Counted from the stretch's first letter, positions 11,201 through 24,604 are shown. The stretch is DNA of 64,000 nucleotides from Owenia fusiformis (GCA_903813345.2 CAIIXF020000005.1:16989375-17053374); one strand, 5' to 3'. The notes: generated by a model from the letters alone, not told the origin. Program-made: numbers and translations.

Positions 11201-14200
11201 AACAATGAATTCTGGGTATTTCCTCTTCTTAATTGTTTGAAATTCTTATTTTTCATTTCCAGACATCAGAGATGGACCAACATAAAGACAAAACTAATAA
11301 TGAAACCCAAGTAGACTCTGACAATGATTCATCCTCATCTGAAGAGGTACATATGTTTTATTTTAAGTGGAGTCACAGTTTAAGTGGAGTCACATTTTAA
11401 GTGGAGTTGCAGTTTAAGTGGAGTCACTGTTTGTTGATCTTTAAAACATGTTGAAAGTCTTTGGGGTTGACATCTAGATTAATTTTTTAGAAATGTTTGA
11501 AATCATTAAATATCAAAACTCATTTCCAATGAGCTTTATCCAGATTTAATTTTACAAAATCTAATTTTTTACTGCAAATCTTAATAGCGATGTTAACTTA
11601 TTACAGATCAAGATACATTGAAATCATTCATTTTGCTCATAAAGTTGCACCCTGTAGAATTCCCTACACGGATGGTTTGCTTATATGCTTGAGATGTAAC
11701 TGTAAATGCATCACTCTTGAGGTTTACATCAAACTGCAAGATGTGTACAATAACACGAGGATGTTTTTCAAGCATCAATGATCGAGCAATTATCTTTCTT
11801 GTACATGGATCCATGACTCAAACGTATCCCCTTTTCAATGAATCCGATTTATAGCATTCATGTGAACATAACATATTTTGTTTACGTAGGGATTTGTCGA
11901 GGAGGATCGAGGATACAAAACGGCCTATAAGTCCGCAGAACGGGTCACAATGAATACAACATTAGCCCTTTGTTTCCTTGGGACACAATACGCCTCATGT
12001 CTTGTGACACCATCTGATATCATTCGGTATGTAAAGTAGACCTATTTGATAACCTTTATAAGGATATGCGCTAGAATATATGATATGACTTTGGGTATTT
12101 TTTTTATTTTGATATTTTTATGTCACCACCAAAAAGTGGTGACATATTAATATGGTCTCCGTTTTTTATGGCAGCGATTGGTGGTTGGTGGTTGGTGATC
12201 AGCAGGTGGTGGTTGGTGTCTGTAACAAATTCTTAAAACTTCAATGCCTTAACAAATACTGTTTAGACTGACTTCAATTTCTTTCAAAATCAGCTCCAAG
12301 TTCAAATCTGACTTTATATTTAAGATTTGACCTTCAATGACCTTTTCGAGGTCAAAAAGAACAAAGATCAAAAAGGTATTTTTTCAACTTGCTTCAAATT
12401 GACCAAATTTGTTTTTCAAAATCATCTACAAAGTATCAGAAGTTCAAATCTGACCTTAGATTTGACCTTCAATGACTTTCTCAAAGTCAAAAAAGTCAAA
12501 AAGGTATTTTTTCAACTTGCTTTAAATTGGCCAATTTTTTTCAAAATCATCTACAAGTTCTCAAATGTTCAAATCTAACTATAAATTTGACCTTCAATGA
12601 CATTCCGAAGGTCAAAAAAAGATTTGACCTTTCAAATTTGTTTTTTCAAAATCATCATCTCAAGTTCTCAGAAGTTCAAAACCAACTGGAATTGAACTAC
12701 ATAGTAATATTGTTAGCAACTAGGTGGTGACATTTTGTCATCTTAATGCCCTGTTATCAATTATGTTGCATGTCTCATTGCAGATGGTGTCACGACGGCA
12801 GTTTACTCTACCTAAATGCTGCACAATGTTTCCCTGAAGATATGAAGCTACAGAACTATGATGTCAGAACTTTCTCAAAAAATGTAAGATATTTGCAGAT
12901 AATTTCTCATATTCTACATTGCTCATATTGTATCATCGGAAAATAAAAATGATATACTTTACATTTTTAGATTTTTGAATCCAATAAAAGTGAAATTGAA
13001 TTCTACCTGCATGGTTTCTTTTTCAGAAAGTAGAGCAACATAAATAGATATGTGAAACTTCCCCAATTGGTTGAATGAATAAAATATTAAATAAGAATGC
13101 TTATTGTCTCGTAACCAGGTCTTGTAATGAGATGATCCATAGATAGACAAATAATAGATTTTATGCCAAGGGAAGACATGAGCAATTAGGGAAAGACAGT
13201 CTGCTACATAATAATGCCACAATGTCAAAGTAATTAGAATATCATTTCAATTATATGGCATAGAATTGCTATATTGAGAAATTCAAAATGTACTTAGAAA
13301 TTCCTCGAGATAAAACTTGTCAAAAGAAATGTTGTTAACATAAAAAAGTAATAACAAGTTCAACTCTCCAATTGCACCTGTGCAGGTGCAACACCTCAGA
13401 AATCTAAAAATAGTGTGCCACTTGCAAGTGTTTCAAAAACAGAGGTTCATACTGCATACCCTGTGCAGGGAGTCTAGTTATAAACTACCCTCTGCCTAGT
13501 ATAGACTATAATTACAGTTTAGCTGCCCTGCCTCCTGTTGCTTGTGAGAGTCCGGGTCATTAATCATATCAAACCTACTGCACTGAACTTTCCTCAACCA
13601 ATCAGTAAACTGGAAGGAGCTCATTAACTATACGTCAGAGGATATGACCATATATAGAAAGTCATCTGTATTTTAACAATGAATTCTGACGGGCTCAGTC
13701 AGGTCAGAAATTTATTGTATACTGAACGAATGAAAATAAAGCTCTCTTTCAAGAAGCAAAGTCAAATGAGTGCAAAGGGTTCACATTACATTAAAGAGAG
13801 AATCAGACATAGCGAGCAGTCAATCAAATTTTTTTTTCAATTTTAGAATATTTCTGGCTTGTGTCATTCCTTATTTGGGAGGATTTCAACATTTTTCACC
13901 CATTTTTGCACTTTTAATCCATAATAACTTCACCAATTCATAATATATCAAAGATCTTTTGGGAGATTTTGTATTTGAGATTGTAAGGAATAGATTGGTA
14001 GGTCAATTGTGCATGTTGCTTGTAATTTTTGTCACCCCCATAGATCTGATTCTGCCTTTAAAGTTTGAAAATATTTTTTTATCATTCATTTACTATTTGT
14101 CATGACTTAAAAAGTTATTTTTGAAAAAAAAGATGTGAGCATTTCATTTCTCAAATATTCAAATTTCCCGCCATTTTTCAAAAAAAGTTGAAATTTTTTA

Positions 14201-16461
14201 ATCATCAAATATTTCTTAATGCATTTCGAAAAAGATTATCTTTTTAACACCAATGCAAAGATTGATCAAAGGACACACTATTTCAATAATAAAATGCCAT
14301 ATTTAATGGGCCACTTCAATGTTTTAGCATATCAAAAATATTTTGCACCATAAGTGATGTCACTAAGGTAGCAAAAACTTTTTGAAAAAAATTGAAATTT
14401 TTTTTTCGATGTCAATCTTTTCTAAATATGCTAGACTTCAATAATATACCAATGTTGATTGTCTAACCAGGTTAAAAGGAAGAATATATTATGTTTTAGA
14501 TATCATTGTACCATTGGTTTCTATGAGAACTAGAATTTTTAAATGCATTTTTCTCGGAACCATTTTCATGCACTGATAAGTTCATTTCTCGCTTATTTAT
14601 GAACCGATTTTCTTAATTTTTTCGGCTAAAAACATGCGAGGATGAATGCTATGCATTGGTATGAGTTGTGGCTAATTAAAAGATATGTGTGACCTCTAAA
14701 AGTTAGTTAGTTAGTTTTCAATAAATTCACAAATTTTGGAACAAAAAGTCTATCAAAAACCACTTTTTGAAATTAAAAAAAAAGTTTCACATATCACACT
14801 TTGATAACATTGGGTAAGACTACAATATAAGCCAAAGTGGTTTAAACTTTAGATGGGGACTTTAAGGCAATGGTTAACGTGCCTTTTATTAGTGTTTCAC
14901 TTTGCAGGTATAACTGTATTTGTGTTGTCTTGTTGCAGGTGATTCCTAGTGGTGAGACCCTGTGTAGAGTGGTAGGAAGGTTGGCTGTGTATCTTGGCCT
15001 GGATAACTTCCCACCCTTTGACTTCCACAGCCTCGTCTCTAGCTATATCATACACCTTGGTCTACCAGGTAGAGTCCTGCTTAGTTTCACATGTCATTTT
15101 TTCAGAGATTAGAAATTAGTGATACATACCTTATTAATAATTTGTATGTTTGAAGATAAATTATGTCAGTGAAGGTTTTGTGGTTTTACTTTATATGCAG
15201 GTCAAATGTTCAGTTGTGAAAAAACACAAATGGCAAATTTGTAAACACAAACTCAAGAAAATGCTTGTTCAGCTTTCAAAATAAATTTACTGCTTCAGGA
15301 GCCAATTCTTCAAAACGCCAATGTAAATGAAACAATAAATATTAGTGGTTTCAATTTACAGCCAAACACATTGGCCGATTAACTGAAATTTTGATGGTTA
15401 AAGTTGGTTAAATGACAGAAAGTATTACTCGATGGTTTCGAATAAAAACAATTATCAGAGAGTAAATGTGAAAAATGGCCAATCGGCATTTATTACTCAA
15501 ATTCTATTACTCAAAGCTCTACTGTATTGGTTTCACAGTTTCACTACCCTTAAATTACATAACCTTTAGTGAATGTATTACTATAAAGCGAGGCTATGAC
15601 CTTTGACATGTAAGATATTGCCATGACAGACGAAAGATTAAAAAAGGAAAAGGGATTAAAATGTTTCTGATGAAATTTTTGAAAGTAATAAACTGACTTA
15701 TGAGGAGTGGCTTTCTCATGAAAACGTATTGTACGGGAAATACTAAAGTTTGCGTTTTGATTGCTTTTTTGGTAGGAATTATGTGATGTATGAGTAGCTT
15801 AACTGGATTACATTCTAGTGTCTGATTTGTTACTAATGCTTGATTTATTTTTTATTTTTAACGCCAAACTATCAAGCCAGTAACATTGCTTGAGCTTGAC
15901 TTGAGACTCTGGCATTTGAGAATAACAAACAAGCAGCCAAGGGAAATTAATAAAACAAAATATGATAAGGTATCCATGGTCAAGTGATTTAAGTGACAAT
16001 ATCTTACTAGAGTTAGCTATTATCTATTATGGCTGTTAACCATTAAGCGGTGAACCACCAACCACCCTGACCCTAATAAATAAAGTGATACAACGCCAGC
16101 CTGCTTTATGGGCTTGAAGAATTAGTTAAGTGTTTCTATTAATAGCAACAAAGCAAACAGTCTCCTTGATCTAATGACTATCTCATAAAGAAAGATATTA
16201 AGGCCAGAAATCATTTCCTTTTCTCAAACATTATGGAGGTGACCAATGAAAAATCAGCCGTTCAAAAAGGCATGTCTTGTTTCTAGATTTATTGATCAGA
16301 TTTTCTTGTCAGTTTTATTTATGATCTTGGGTTATTTTCACTCTGAAAGTAAATATCACAGTTTGTTTTTGTTATGCTTGTAAATCAATAATAATTGTTC
16401 ATTAGTACGTTTGTTCACACAGGCAGCCTATGGGATTCACTAGGCATCCGTCTGTTGGTCC

Positions 16462-16544
<83 letters not shown>

Positions 16545-19500
16545 CTTCAGTTGGTCCATCTGTCAGTCTGCAAAATTGGTGGTACGAATCACAACTACTT
16601 TTTGTATAAGGTCATATGGTATTGGTATCATTCATTTTATATCTCTTCATAGTATCTGTTTCCAATGGAATTTTTACAAATCGAAATACCACATCACAAA
16701 ATTTGTAAAGATGAATTATGATAATGTAACAAAATATAAATGCTTGGTTTTATAATAGTCGTCCTAATCTTTGGGGAAAATTGATTTCATTTCAAAGGTA
16801 AATATATTAATGGTTTTACAATGTGTTATCACATAATAATATAATGATAGCCTGAACAGTTTTTTCACAGTTCTGGAATTTCTTGTTAAATCTAAATATG
16901 ATGCTTCTTTTGCTATCAGTTGTTCTTATCTAGAATGGTTATGAATCATATGAAAAAATAAAACATATGTCTTCAAAATAGGAAATGATTTTTTCTTTAT
17001 TTCAGATTAATACATTTGAATATACAATACATAGATTGCCAAAGTTTTTTCTGCTCCTGTTTTTCTCGTTCGAGTGCAACTAGGTTATATGAATCACTTT
17101 TGAGTATACAATATCTTGTAAATGACATAAGCTATGTAAGTTTACGGTAACATGCTTCAGGTGTCTATGGCTTTAACGCCAGAGATTTATTGTGACATCA
17201 AAAGATCAGTAATTCTGATATATGAGAGTGAGCAAGGGGTGATTGAATTGGAGAAGATAACTATCTATGATTGAAAAGGCATCCTGTCCTTAAGGGAAAT
17301 GGAATGATTGAACTCTCTCATATCAGAACTAATTATAAAGAATAAGCCTATTGTTCATTCTTGGAAATAGACGTGAAACGTTCTATATTCAGACCACCAT
17401 TTCCTAAAGTTTAAGTGGCTACATGTAGGTCCAAAAATTGGTCATGGGAAGGACCCAAATATCAGAATTACCTTCTCAAACTCAGGTATGGGGATGTTCA
17501 GAAAATTATTTTGAAGCTAATTGTTTTCTACAGTAGCTTTAGTATGTCATTTTCATTTGAATTAATAATTATTAAACGATAAGATTATCCTTATTTGATT
17601 TTCATTGTTGGAGCCCAGCTGAGGTTGACACCTACTTTGCTTACTTGCTATTACTCCACTTTATTCACGTTAATGAATCTTTTATATTTAGATGGGATGA
17701 ATGAAGCCCTTGAGGCTTATTTGATTTCTTGTTGACCTTGGATTAGATCATACCCTTGAAACAACACCATTATTCATAATCATAGAGTATTGGCTTACCA
17801 TTAATTTAGATAATTTGATTTCTTCCTATCCTTGAATTATATCAACATACCTTTGAATCTACACCATTATTCATAATTATGGAATATTGGTTTATTTACC
17901 ATTAATTTAGGTTACTGATCTTCCTTGGATTATAGCAACGTACCTAATAGAATAGAAGGAATGGAGGCTCCCAAGAGCTTCCAAGTGAAATTTTCTCAGT
18001 AACATACAATCCTTGACATTGAACTGTTAGCGACACCTATATGGTATTGATCTCATCCTATAAAAGTAATGACAATTTCAAAAATAATTAATTCATTGTA
18101 TTTATATTTTTTTTATATTTCAGGAGAACTCCATAGTTTGGTGTGGAACATGATTAGGTCGCATCCACCTCGCACACAATATCGTCCAACTAAAGAGCAG
18201 CACTGTTTTCCCAGTTATGACATCCTCGCAATGGCATATATTGTAGTACAGCTCAAGCTTCTCTTTGGTCTTAATGATGTCACAGAAAGGTAAGTAAGGT
18301 TAATGCCTAAACAGATTTTAATGTATGTATTTTTGGTCTCTGTTTAAAGTTTATGATTAGATTATTATGTTTCCTTAGAAGTTCTATGTCAATAATATTT
18401 TAAAAACTTGACTGAAAATGGACAGATTGGGCATTGTCGGCATTTGGTGTCTGTATCTGAAACAAATTGGCACACTCTTGTTACCATTTACAATAACTAG
18501 CCAGTTGGCGACATTTTGTCATGTTAAGCCTTGTTTCTAAACATATGTCATCATTAAAACATCATTAAAGAATTCATTTGGAATACCAACTGTCTACATA
18601 TCATGACTACAAATCTCAAATACGAGTATATTGCAAATTGTATAATTATCTTTCTGTCGTTTATAATGTGAATTATAGATCCAAATGTCAGAAAGAGAAA
18701 ATGAATAAATGGACATTATAGCCCAAGAGATGTCTTCATTTATGCTGTGTGCTCATTACTGATTTAGAATGATAGGCTTTTGTGCACAGATTTATTGTTT
18801 TATGTCCTCAATTGTGTTCTTTTCCACTTCATTTGATCCGCAATGGTAATATTCTGATGCACAAGGCAGTCTGGTTTTAAAATAATAATGTTTACCAGTA
18901 CTGCAGTACTATAATGCGGTTGGTCCTGCATTGATCATCCGCAGATTCATTCGCGAAAATTATACATAATTGATAATTATAGAATTATACAAAATAAATC
19001 GTTAAACAAAACTGTGTAAAGACGATATATTTATCACACAATTTAAGGATGATTACACAAACAATTTAGTGATATGTTTACTTTTTTGCATTATCTAAAG
19101 CCCGTTGATTTAATTTATATTCATATCAAAATATTTGCCTTTGCTTGCTGTTTGTATTAATTGTATGATGTTTCATTGCTAATGAGCTCATGTCAAACAA
19201 AATAGGTTTGTTACATACAGGGAAACTCAGAAAAAATGGTCCCAAGGTAAACTCAAAAGGTGAAATCGTTTGATTAAGGTGTTTATCAGTGTGCAGCATT
19301 TATCTTTTGGGATTTGTTTCATTTTCCGGTTATTGCAGTTCTGGCTTCTGCAATAGTAGCCAATGTAGACTTTCAGCCTTCAGATATTCATGATATGGAG
19401 GCGTTGAAATCTTGGTATTAGATTCAGCAAGGTTGAGCTAACGATACTATCAATCACTATCAGTGGAGTCCAGGCCGTTCAACCTGCATGACAAATAAGC

Positions 19501-21491
19501 AATCTGCTTATTTGTCACATACCAGATACCGTCTATGTCAAGAATTTTCTTCAAAATATTTAGTACACCCCCTAAATGATCTTCAAATGCTTACTACTTG
19601 TATGATTTCTATTATTAATATTTTGACTTCTCCGTTCCATAAAAAGAACATTATTACTATTTATTCGACTTTCTAGAGAGATATTGCTGTAAACATATTA
19701 ATAATTTAATATGCAGACTGATGTTGTCTCCAGAAATAAACATATAATTGCAAGATCTGACGTTTTATAGACAATAAGTATATTGTAGATTGTTAATAAA
19801 CCAGCTTTGTGAATATCTATTCTAGCTTTGAACAATTAACCAGTCAAGCCTCAGATATCTTTATGAAACACAATAAAGCTAATTGATATGAATAAAATCA
19901 AATCGGCTGAATTTAATGAAATTCTCTATTTTCTTTTTTCTTAAAAATCTTCATGAATAATATTAGATTATACTTTTTTTTGAATTGTACAATAAAACCT
20001 GAGTTAGTGTTTTATTCCAAACACCTCTCAATGTGAATATTTTTTTCAGTCCACACGTTGTTACAGTTGCCAACTTTTTTGTGAAAAAATTACATCTAGA
20101 CATGTGATTTCAAAAACTTTGAAAATTTAATTTTGACTTCTAGAACAGGGAGATTCCCCATAGACCCCATGTTACAAAATCACAAAATGTGAAATATCTT
20201 TTCTTTTACATATATTATTTGTTTTACTGGACTTATTTCATTTGTATAACTATCAGATACATATTTAGGGTAAAATGAAAATTGATCCATTAGAACTAAT
20301 GAATATTCACTCTAATACACCTGCCATGTTATCTGACCCGAATTAGCCACCTGGTGGCGAAACTGGTAACTTCCTACTGGCATCTGGGGTATTGAATTAG
20401 AGAGGACCTTATTGTACCAATTACAGTAAACCCTGTTTATCCCAACACCTCTCAATGTGAATATTTTTTCAGGCCACACGTTATAGTCGCCGACTTTTTT
20501 GTGGACAGTATTCAGCATTTGGCAGACAGCAGACAGCACTTGGCATCTGTAACAAATGGCAAGTGGTAACATTTTGCATGTTAATGCCTTGTTTAATCTG
20601 CCACAGCCTTCCATGTTAAAAATACCCAATCCGAAAATATGATGTTTTGTGTGTTTCAGTTTGCTGTCCGAGTTGGCAGAGAAGGTGAACCAACGACTAA
20701 AAGGTGAGCAACGACTATTTGTTTGGAGAAATTGGTTCTCTTACATAAAACAAAATAAATGTCGGTTTTTCCAAAAAACAGACTGTAACAAATCAAATAA
20801 ACCAAATATGGCACAGATGTTAAATAAATTAGAAGCACAAGCAGACATCAAGTATAGCGTTGTTCGAGAGAAGAAGCAAACAGACAAAAGGAAAGAGAAT
20901 CGTGCAATTTTGCAACAGCAGTTTTATGTGTCCGATGATGCAGTCGAAAATACAAGTGAAAATGCAGCGCAAGATTTCAGTGGACACACCCTCAAGTTTA
21001 TAACAGAAAAATCTGATTTTGTGAATGATTTGGATGGAAATGGTCTTTCAAACTACACTCTTTTCACTGATAGTTCTTCAGTAAGTGACAGTGATTCTGA
21101 CGACTCTGATGATGATGTAGTGACGTGTCTTAGCACTCCTCTCAAGAGAAGGTGCATCATCTCCTCTACTATATCAAACAGAGAATCAAATGAAGCAGAA
21201 AAACAGCATCCTACTACTAAACAATTGAGAAAAGACATCAATTCTATCTTAGAAAAATTAGATGATGCAACTGAAAATTATATTGTATATGAGGATGATA
21301 TGGAGTTTCATAATAGTTACGAGTCACTATTGGAAATCTTCTGTTGCTACCTGGGACTCAAGGACATATCTCGATTACATAGCAAGGTCAAGGAGGTCGA
21401 AAATATTTACTTAACAAGAAAAGAAGAACTTCTTAAAATGAAATTAAGAAATTCCACATTGTTGAAATATAGAGATTTCTGTCTGACTTGA
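8271..21491 (+). CDS. TAF1B: TATA-box-binding protein-associated factor, RNA polymerase I subunit B (TAF1B/Rrn7-like)
   Basis: Eleven exons: 8271-8357, 8880-8979, 9399-9499, 9831-9934, 10689-10779, 11263-11346, 11890-12026, 12784-12883, 14939-15068, 18124-18289 and 20660-21491. Phases agree at every junction, giving 643 residues and a TGA stop; the human protein is about 590. TAF1B is the TFIIB-like subunit of SL1/TIF-IB, which helps recruit Pol I to rDNA promoters in the nucleolus. Residues 4-24 form a CxxC-x13-CxxC zinc ribbon. Next comes a conserved helical block (RPWSTHEGFLIIL, then LKEIVFHLWKLYLSKLG), an acidic Ser/Asp-rich linker, and the cyclin-like region (TLALCFLGTQYAS to FPSYDILAMAYIVVQLKLLFGL), followed by LLSELAEKVN. 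The last exon adds about 276 residues with a strongly acidic Ser/Asp tract. An in-frame ATG at 8232 would add 13 residues (MQSFYQLSPEIFK); I prefer 8271 because it starts directly at the zinc ribbon, but 8232 is possible. Confidence 0.93.
9637..9775. repeat. pogo/Tigger-like TIR fragment
   Basis: Begins TACAGTGAAACCTGTATAGT and repeats GGAACACCTC-type motifs. The CAGTRAAACCTG end with GAACACC direct repeats resembles pogo-type terminal repeats and recurs in this window at about 20421, 29169, 42733, 43020 and 51642. It lies in the TAF1B intron between 9499 and 9831. There is no ORF. Confidence 0.5.
10350..10378. repeat. small GC-rich hairpin
   Basis: CCGGGGCAT and ATGCCCCGG are perfect inverted arms around an 11-base loop. 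It lies in the TAF1B intron, 120 bp before a much longer hairpin. Its function is unknown; it may belong to the same foldback insertion. Confidence 0.55.
10501..10623. repeat. near-perfect 123-nt foldback hairpin in a TAF1B intron
   Basis: Arms 10501-10543 and 10580-10623 are inverted copies with about two mismatches (AATATAGACCTCAGAGCAGG against CCTGCTCTGAGGTCTATATT). The centre is itself self-complementary (AGGGCTAGGCAC and GTGCCAGCCCT), so almost the whole segment folds into one stem. It lies 66 bp upstream of the exon starting at 10689, in sense orientation. It could be a foldback MITE or a hairpin RNA; the sequence alone does not decide. Confidence 0.75.
10917..10991 (+). repeat. tRNA-like sequence (tRNA-derived SINE head or tRNA pseudogene)
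   Basis: A cloverleaf can be drawn: acceptor CTCCAC with GTGGAG, D-arm GCTC/GAGC around AAGTGGTA, anticodon stem TCTGA/TCGGA, and a T-arm with TTCAATT loop. A-box-like GCTCAAGTGGTAGAGC and B-box-like GGGTTCAATTCCC are both present. The anticodon loop is CATGTAA, so position 33 is A instead of the near-invariant T, and the first T-stem pair is mismatched. These defects favour a decayed tRNA or SINE head over a working tRNA. If read, the anticodon would be TGT (Thr). It lies in the TAF1B intron 10780-11262. Confidence 0.55.
11127..11234. repeat. short imperfect foldback in a TAF1B intron
   Basis: The left segment, with GGGGATACCCCAGAATTCA, is inverted relative to TGAATTCTGGGTATTTCCTC on the right, with about 60 bp between. 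It ends about 30 bp before the exon starting at 11263. It is probably a small foldback MITE. Confidence 0.5.
12115..12748. repeat. composite dispersed repeat: hairpin head, GACCTT-rich tandem core, GGTGGTGACATTTTGTCAT tail
   Basis: Starts with the hairpin ATGTCACCAC/GTGGTGACAT and continues with GGTTGGTGGT-type repeats. It then holds at least three roughly 95-110 bp tandem units, each with TTTGACCTTCAATGAC, TCAACTTGCTT and TTCAAAATCATCTAC, and ends with AACTAGGTGGTGACATTTTG. Partial tails of the same family occur at 18480-18530 and 20521-20595. The core is related, inverted, to 41640-41760. It has no coding capacity and fills most of the TAF1B intron 12027-12783. Confidence 0.7.
13838..14060. 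repeat. dispersed repeat, copy 1 (paralogue at 40748-41135)
   Basis: Sequence from TTTTAGAATATTTCTGGCTT to TGTCACCCCCATAGATCTG is clearly homologous to 40755-41130. The other copy has about 160 bp more after TCATTCCTT. It lies in the TAF1B intron 12884-14938. The rest of that intron is AT-rich with no recognisable gene. Confidence 0.6.
16422..16575. repeat. GTCT microsatellite inside a dispersed repeat head
   Basis: About 22 perfect tandem copies of the tetranucleotide GTCT lie between about 16455 and 16543. They are preceded by a CACACAGGCAGCCTATGGGA segment resembling the GGCTCACACAGTGAGCC head at 44726 and 42355. The element is in the TAF1B intron 15069-18123. The Ser-Val-Cys-Leu repeat ORF across it is only a translation of the microsatellite. 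Confidence 0.85.
17715..17915. repeat. two-copy tandem duplication, about 95 bp
   Basis: TTTGATTTCTT followed by a CACCATTATTCATAAT segment and TACCATTAATTTAG occurs twice in direct orientation with moderate divergence. It lies in the TAF1B intron 15069-18123. Confidence 0.5.
19990..20595. repeat. nested dispersed repeat fragments in the last TAF1B intron
   Basis: ACACCTCTCAATGTGAATAT followed by CCACACGTT and CGACTTTTTTGTG appears twice (about 20022 and 20445), the second after a pogo-like ACAGTAAACCCTG end. A tail related to the composite repeat at 12115 follows at 20540-20595. The block ends about 65 bp before the final TAF1B exon. Confidence 0.5.
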
Positions 21492-24134
21492 CAAGCAATC
21501 AGCGTAAGTTCAGTTTGTAAATGGAAGTTGTCTGCTAATTGCTTTAAAAAGACTTAACATGTCTTAATAATTCATCACAGACAGAACAAATGATGCTCGG
21601 AGTTTTCAGGAAAGATGTCATGTTTATTTTGTCTTTCACGTACTAGCTAAAGCCTGACACAATTAAGAAACATCGATCTTTGCAACATGATAACCACGCC
21701 CCCTTTCTCTTGATCTTTCCAAATGGCAGATATTAGGCGGGGTCTGGTAAACTAGAATTTGATCTTTAAGTGAAGAGTTTGAGTCAAGCAAGTGATGTTA
21801 TTTCAGCGTCAATGAAAGCATGAGTAATCATTACAAAAATTATTTTCTTATTGAAGTTATTATGAAAATATATTTTTATAAAGTTAAAACCATGTTATTG
21901 ACTCATTTAAAGTTGTGCCATATGATAATACCAGATTTTCAGTAGCAGGAGTGGTGGTCAGTTACCAGTTACAAAATCCATTAGCAAGAATTTGCCAATA
22001 ATCAGGTGATGCATCCTCTGAACACAGGCCTCCAGAACTCATACCTTAGAAAGGAACGTAGTGGATGATGTCTGGAGCACTGCATTTGGAGAATGATAAG
22101 GAAGAACAGAGTGGATGATGTCTGGAGCCCTGCATTTGGAGGATGCAGGTGATGAGGCAATGTTTTGATTTGATAACTGTGTGTTCTGGCAAGAGAGGTC
22201 GTGAAGCTAGGCTTCAAGTGCAAGTTATGATGACCCCTTTGACAAATCCTGGGGACACCCCTGTTGTAGTCTCCTATTTATTTGGCTTCATGCTCATCTG
22301 TATGGATTAAAACAAGGCTAATGTCTGAAGGTTTAGCAAAATTCAAAGGATACATAATATATAAGCAATCTGAGTGAAAGTATACATTGAATTCTTATCG
22401 CCCTTTTATCCAATGCCATTTAGTTTGATTAAATGCTTTTCACAGGAAATTACTTTCTTCTTTGATTGGGATTTGTAGCAAAATAATCCTGCAGCCTTTT
22501 AAAAACATTCTGAGTCGAAAGTTAAAAGTATTTGAAGAATGTTTGATGAACATCCTAGAATTTATGGCGTAACTGGAAAAAAGCAGCTCTGTGGAATCAA
22601 ATCCCAACCAAAAGATTATTGATGTCTCGGTATAATATTTACAATCTTTGATATGCACATTAAAAGGCACATCATTGAAATCTCTAAATTCTTTGCAATT
22701 CAAGGTATGAGTATAATTTTCTAGCATACAAATTAGAATAGCCATACGTAAAAGAAATCTCAATTTGAATTCTCACATTAGGCATCCATTTTGAGTTATC
22801 TGAAACATGAATCAAAAAATTTTTACATAAATTCCTGTTTTCTCAACCCCCATACACGGCCCCTTAATAATATCCATTTCTTTGGTTGGAAATGGAAAAT
22901 TGATTTTTTGAGAAAACTTCCACATCTATGGCATGAATTTGAAAAAACTATTTAAGATTTGCAACTTTACTCTCATACTCAGACTTTGAAGAGATGTCAA
23001 AACCTTAGATTAGGTTTTCATGAAAAATTCCACATCAAGCGACCATTTTGGATTTTATTTGGTACAATCTGAAAAATTATTCAATCTTTTCAATCTACAC
23101 AAAAATAAAGTTTTTTAGATGTACGAGCACTTGGATAATTATCAATTTTTTATCTTTAAGTAAAAGCATTCGCAGAATACAAGATGAACATTCATGATTT
23201 TATAATTAATTGTCTCCCCTGATAGTGACTGCTTGGTGAATGTGGGTGATTATATGTTAACTTGATATATCTTGCTAGATGGTTGCAACACTTCAACGGT
23301 TGATGTCTTATTAAGAGACATCAATCTCTTTTATTGACACAACAAAGTACCTGAACATGGTGCATTTGTCACACACAATACAAGCTATCTACAAATCTAA
23401 CAACATCAGCTGAGTCCTACCAGAGTTATTCTAAAGATTTATAAAATATAAAGATATGAGTTATTTGAAAATGTTATCCTGTTTTATGACGCTGTTAATA
23501 CCACTATTGTGTTATTTTATGTTAAGGCTTATAGGTATTTACCAGTTATCCCACTTGATGTGTTTATTTATCTTGTTTCAATAAAGGAAATCAAAATCAG
23601 GGAAAATAATGATTAAATTGCCTCTATTCTGAATGTTTTCATGATTTTCAAATAAATTCTTTCTCGAATAGAAAATTATGTACAAAAAAGTAATATAGAA
23701 CACTTGAAGTATTCATTTTTTGTTTCAATTAGACTCAACGGAAATATAAAATTAACTGAAGAAAAACAATAAAACTATTTTTCTTTTTTAATGGATTATA
23801 AATTTATTTATATTTACTGTATGACACATTTATGCAGTCTTATTTCCTCCTGGTGAAAAATAATTGTGAGCTGACTTAGTACAAATATTGATTTTACAGC
23901 GCAGTTTCTCATCTAAAGCAAATGTAACTAAGAATAATTCATCATACCCAGCGATGCCAAATGTGAAAAATTGCTTTCTGAGAAATTGTTTTCATATAAT
24001 AATGAAGATTTATTGTCCTACTTCATACCTGGGCATCTCTGGAACTAACTATTCTTATATATGACACAACTTGTAAAAATGAAAGGCATTTTAGCCTCTC
24101 CGAAACCTAGAAACTTTACATTGAAGAGCATATA

Positions 24135-24604
24135 CAGGGTGAGCCAAAAAATGTAACCTAAACAAATGTTCACAACTGCTTCCAACATGGATTTGAACTC
24201 ACAGTTGGCACATTAAACCTTGTTCGATGTTCTTTCATTCTACCAAGTTTCATTGGTTTATCTCAAATGACCAAAATTTCATGTCTATTTTACAATACAT
24301 CCTCAAAATGCCGGTCTCATCTCTTGGGCTAATTTGTATGTACCATCTGACTAGATGCTCACAGATATTTTGTGTAATGGCTCTAATCATCCTTCTTATC
24401 ACCTGTTTCAACTCTCTAATGCATCTCCAAGGGTGTAGCTAGGATTTACAAAAGGAGGTTCAATTTTTCCCCGGCCTGGGGGCTATGTTTATAACGAGGG
24501 GGGGGGGGTTCAAGGCAAAAGGGGATGGGGGGAGGGGTTCAGATCCATGTAAGAAGACAGAGATATTAACATTTGTTTTGGTTTACATTTTTTGGCTCAC
24601 CCTG
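24135..24604. mobile_element. 470-bp mariner-type MITE (CAGGGTGAGCCA ends)
   Basis: The left end CAGGGTGAGCCAAAAAATGT and right end ACATTTTTTGGCTCACCCTG are inverted, with similarity for about 40 bp (continuing AAACAAATGTT). TA flanks both sides (24133-24134 and 24605-24606). A G-rich tract lies near 24494-24538. The end sequence, TA target and lack of a transposase ORF fit a non-autonomous Tc1/mariner element. Two other elements here (34934 and 62453) share CAGGGTG ends. Confidence 0.85.

Noticed and set aside
16395-16652. ORF with a Ser-Val-Cys-Leu repeat
   Set aside because: Direct translation of the GTCT microsatellite.
22002-22763. Two - strand ORFs downstream of TAF1B
   Set aside because: No recognisable domain, no supporting splice context, and the first spans a 59-bp tandem duplication.
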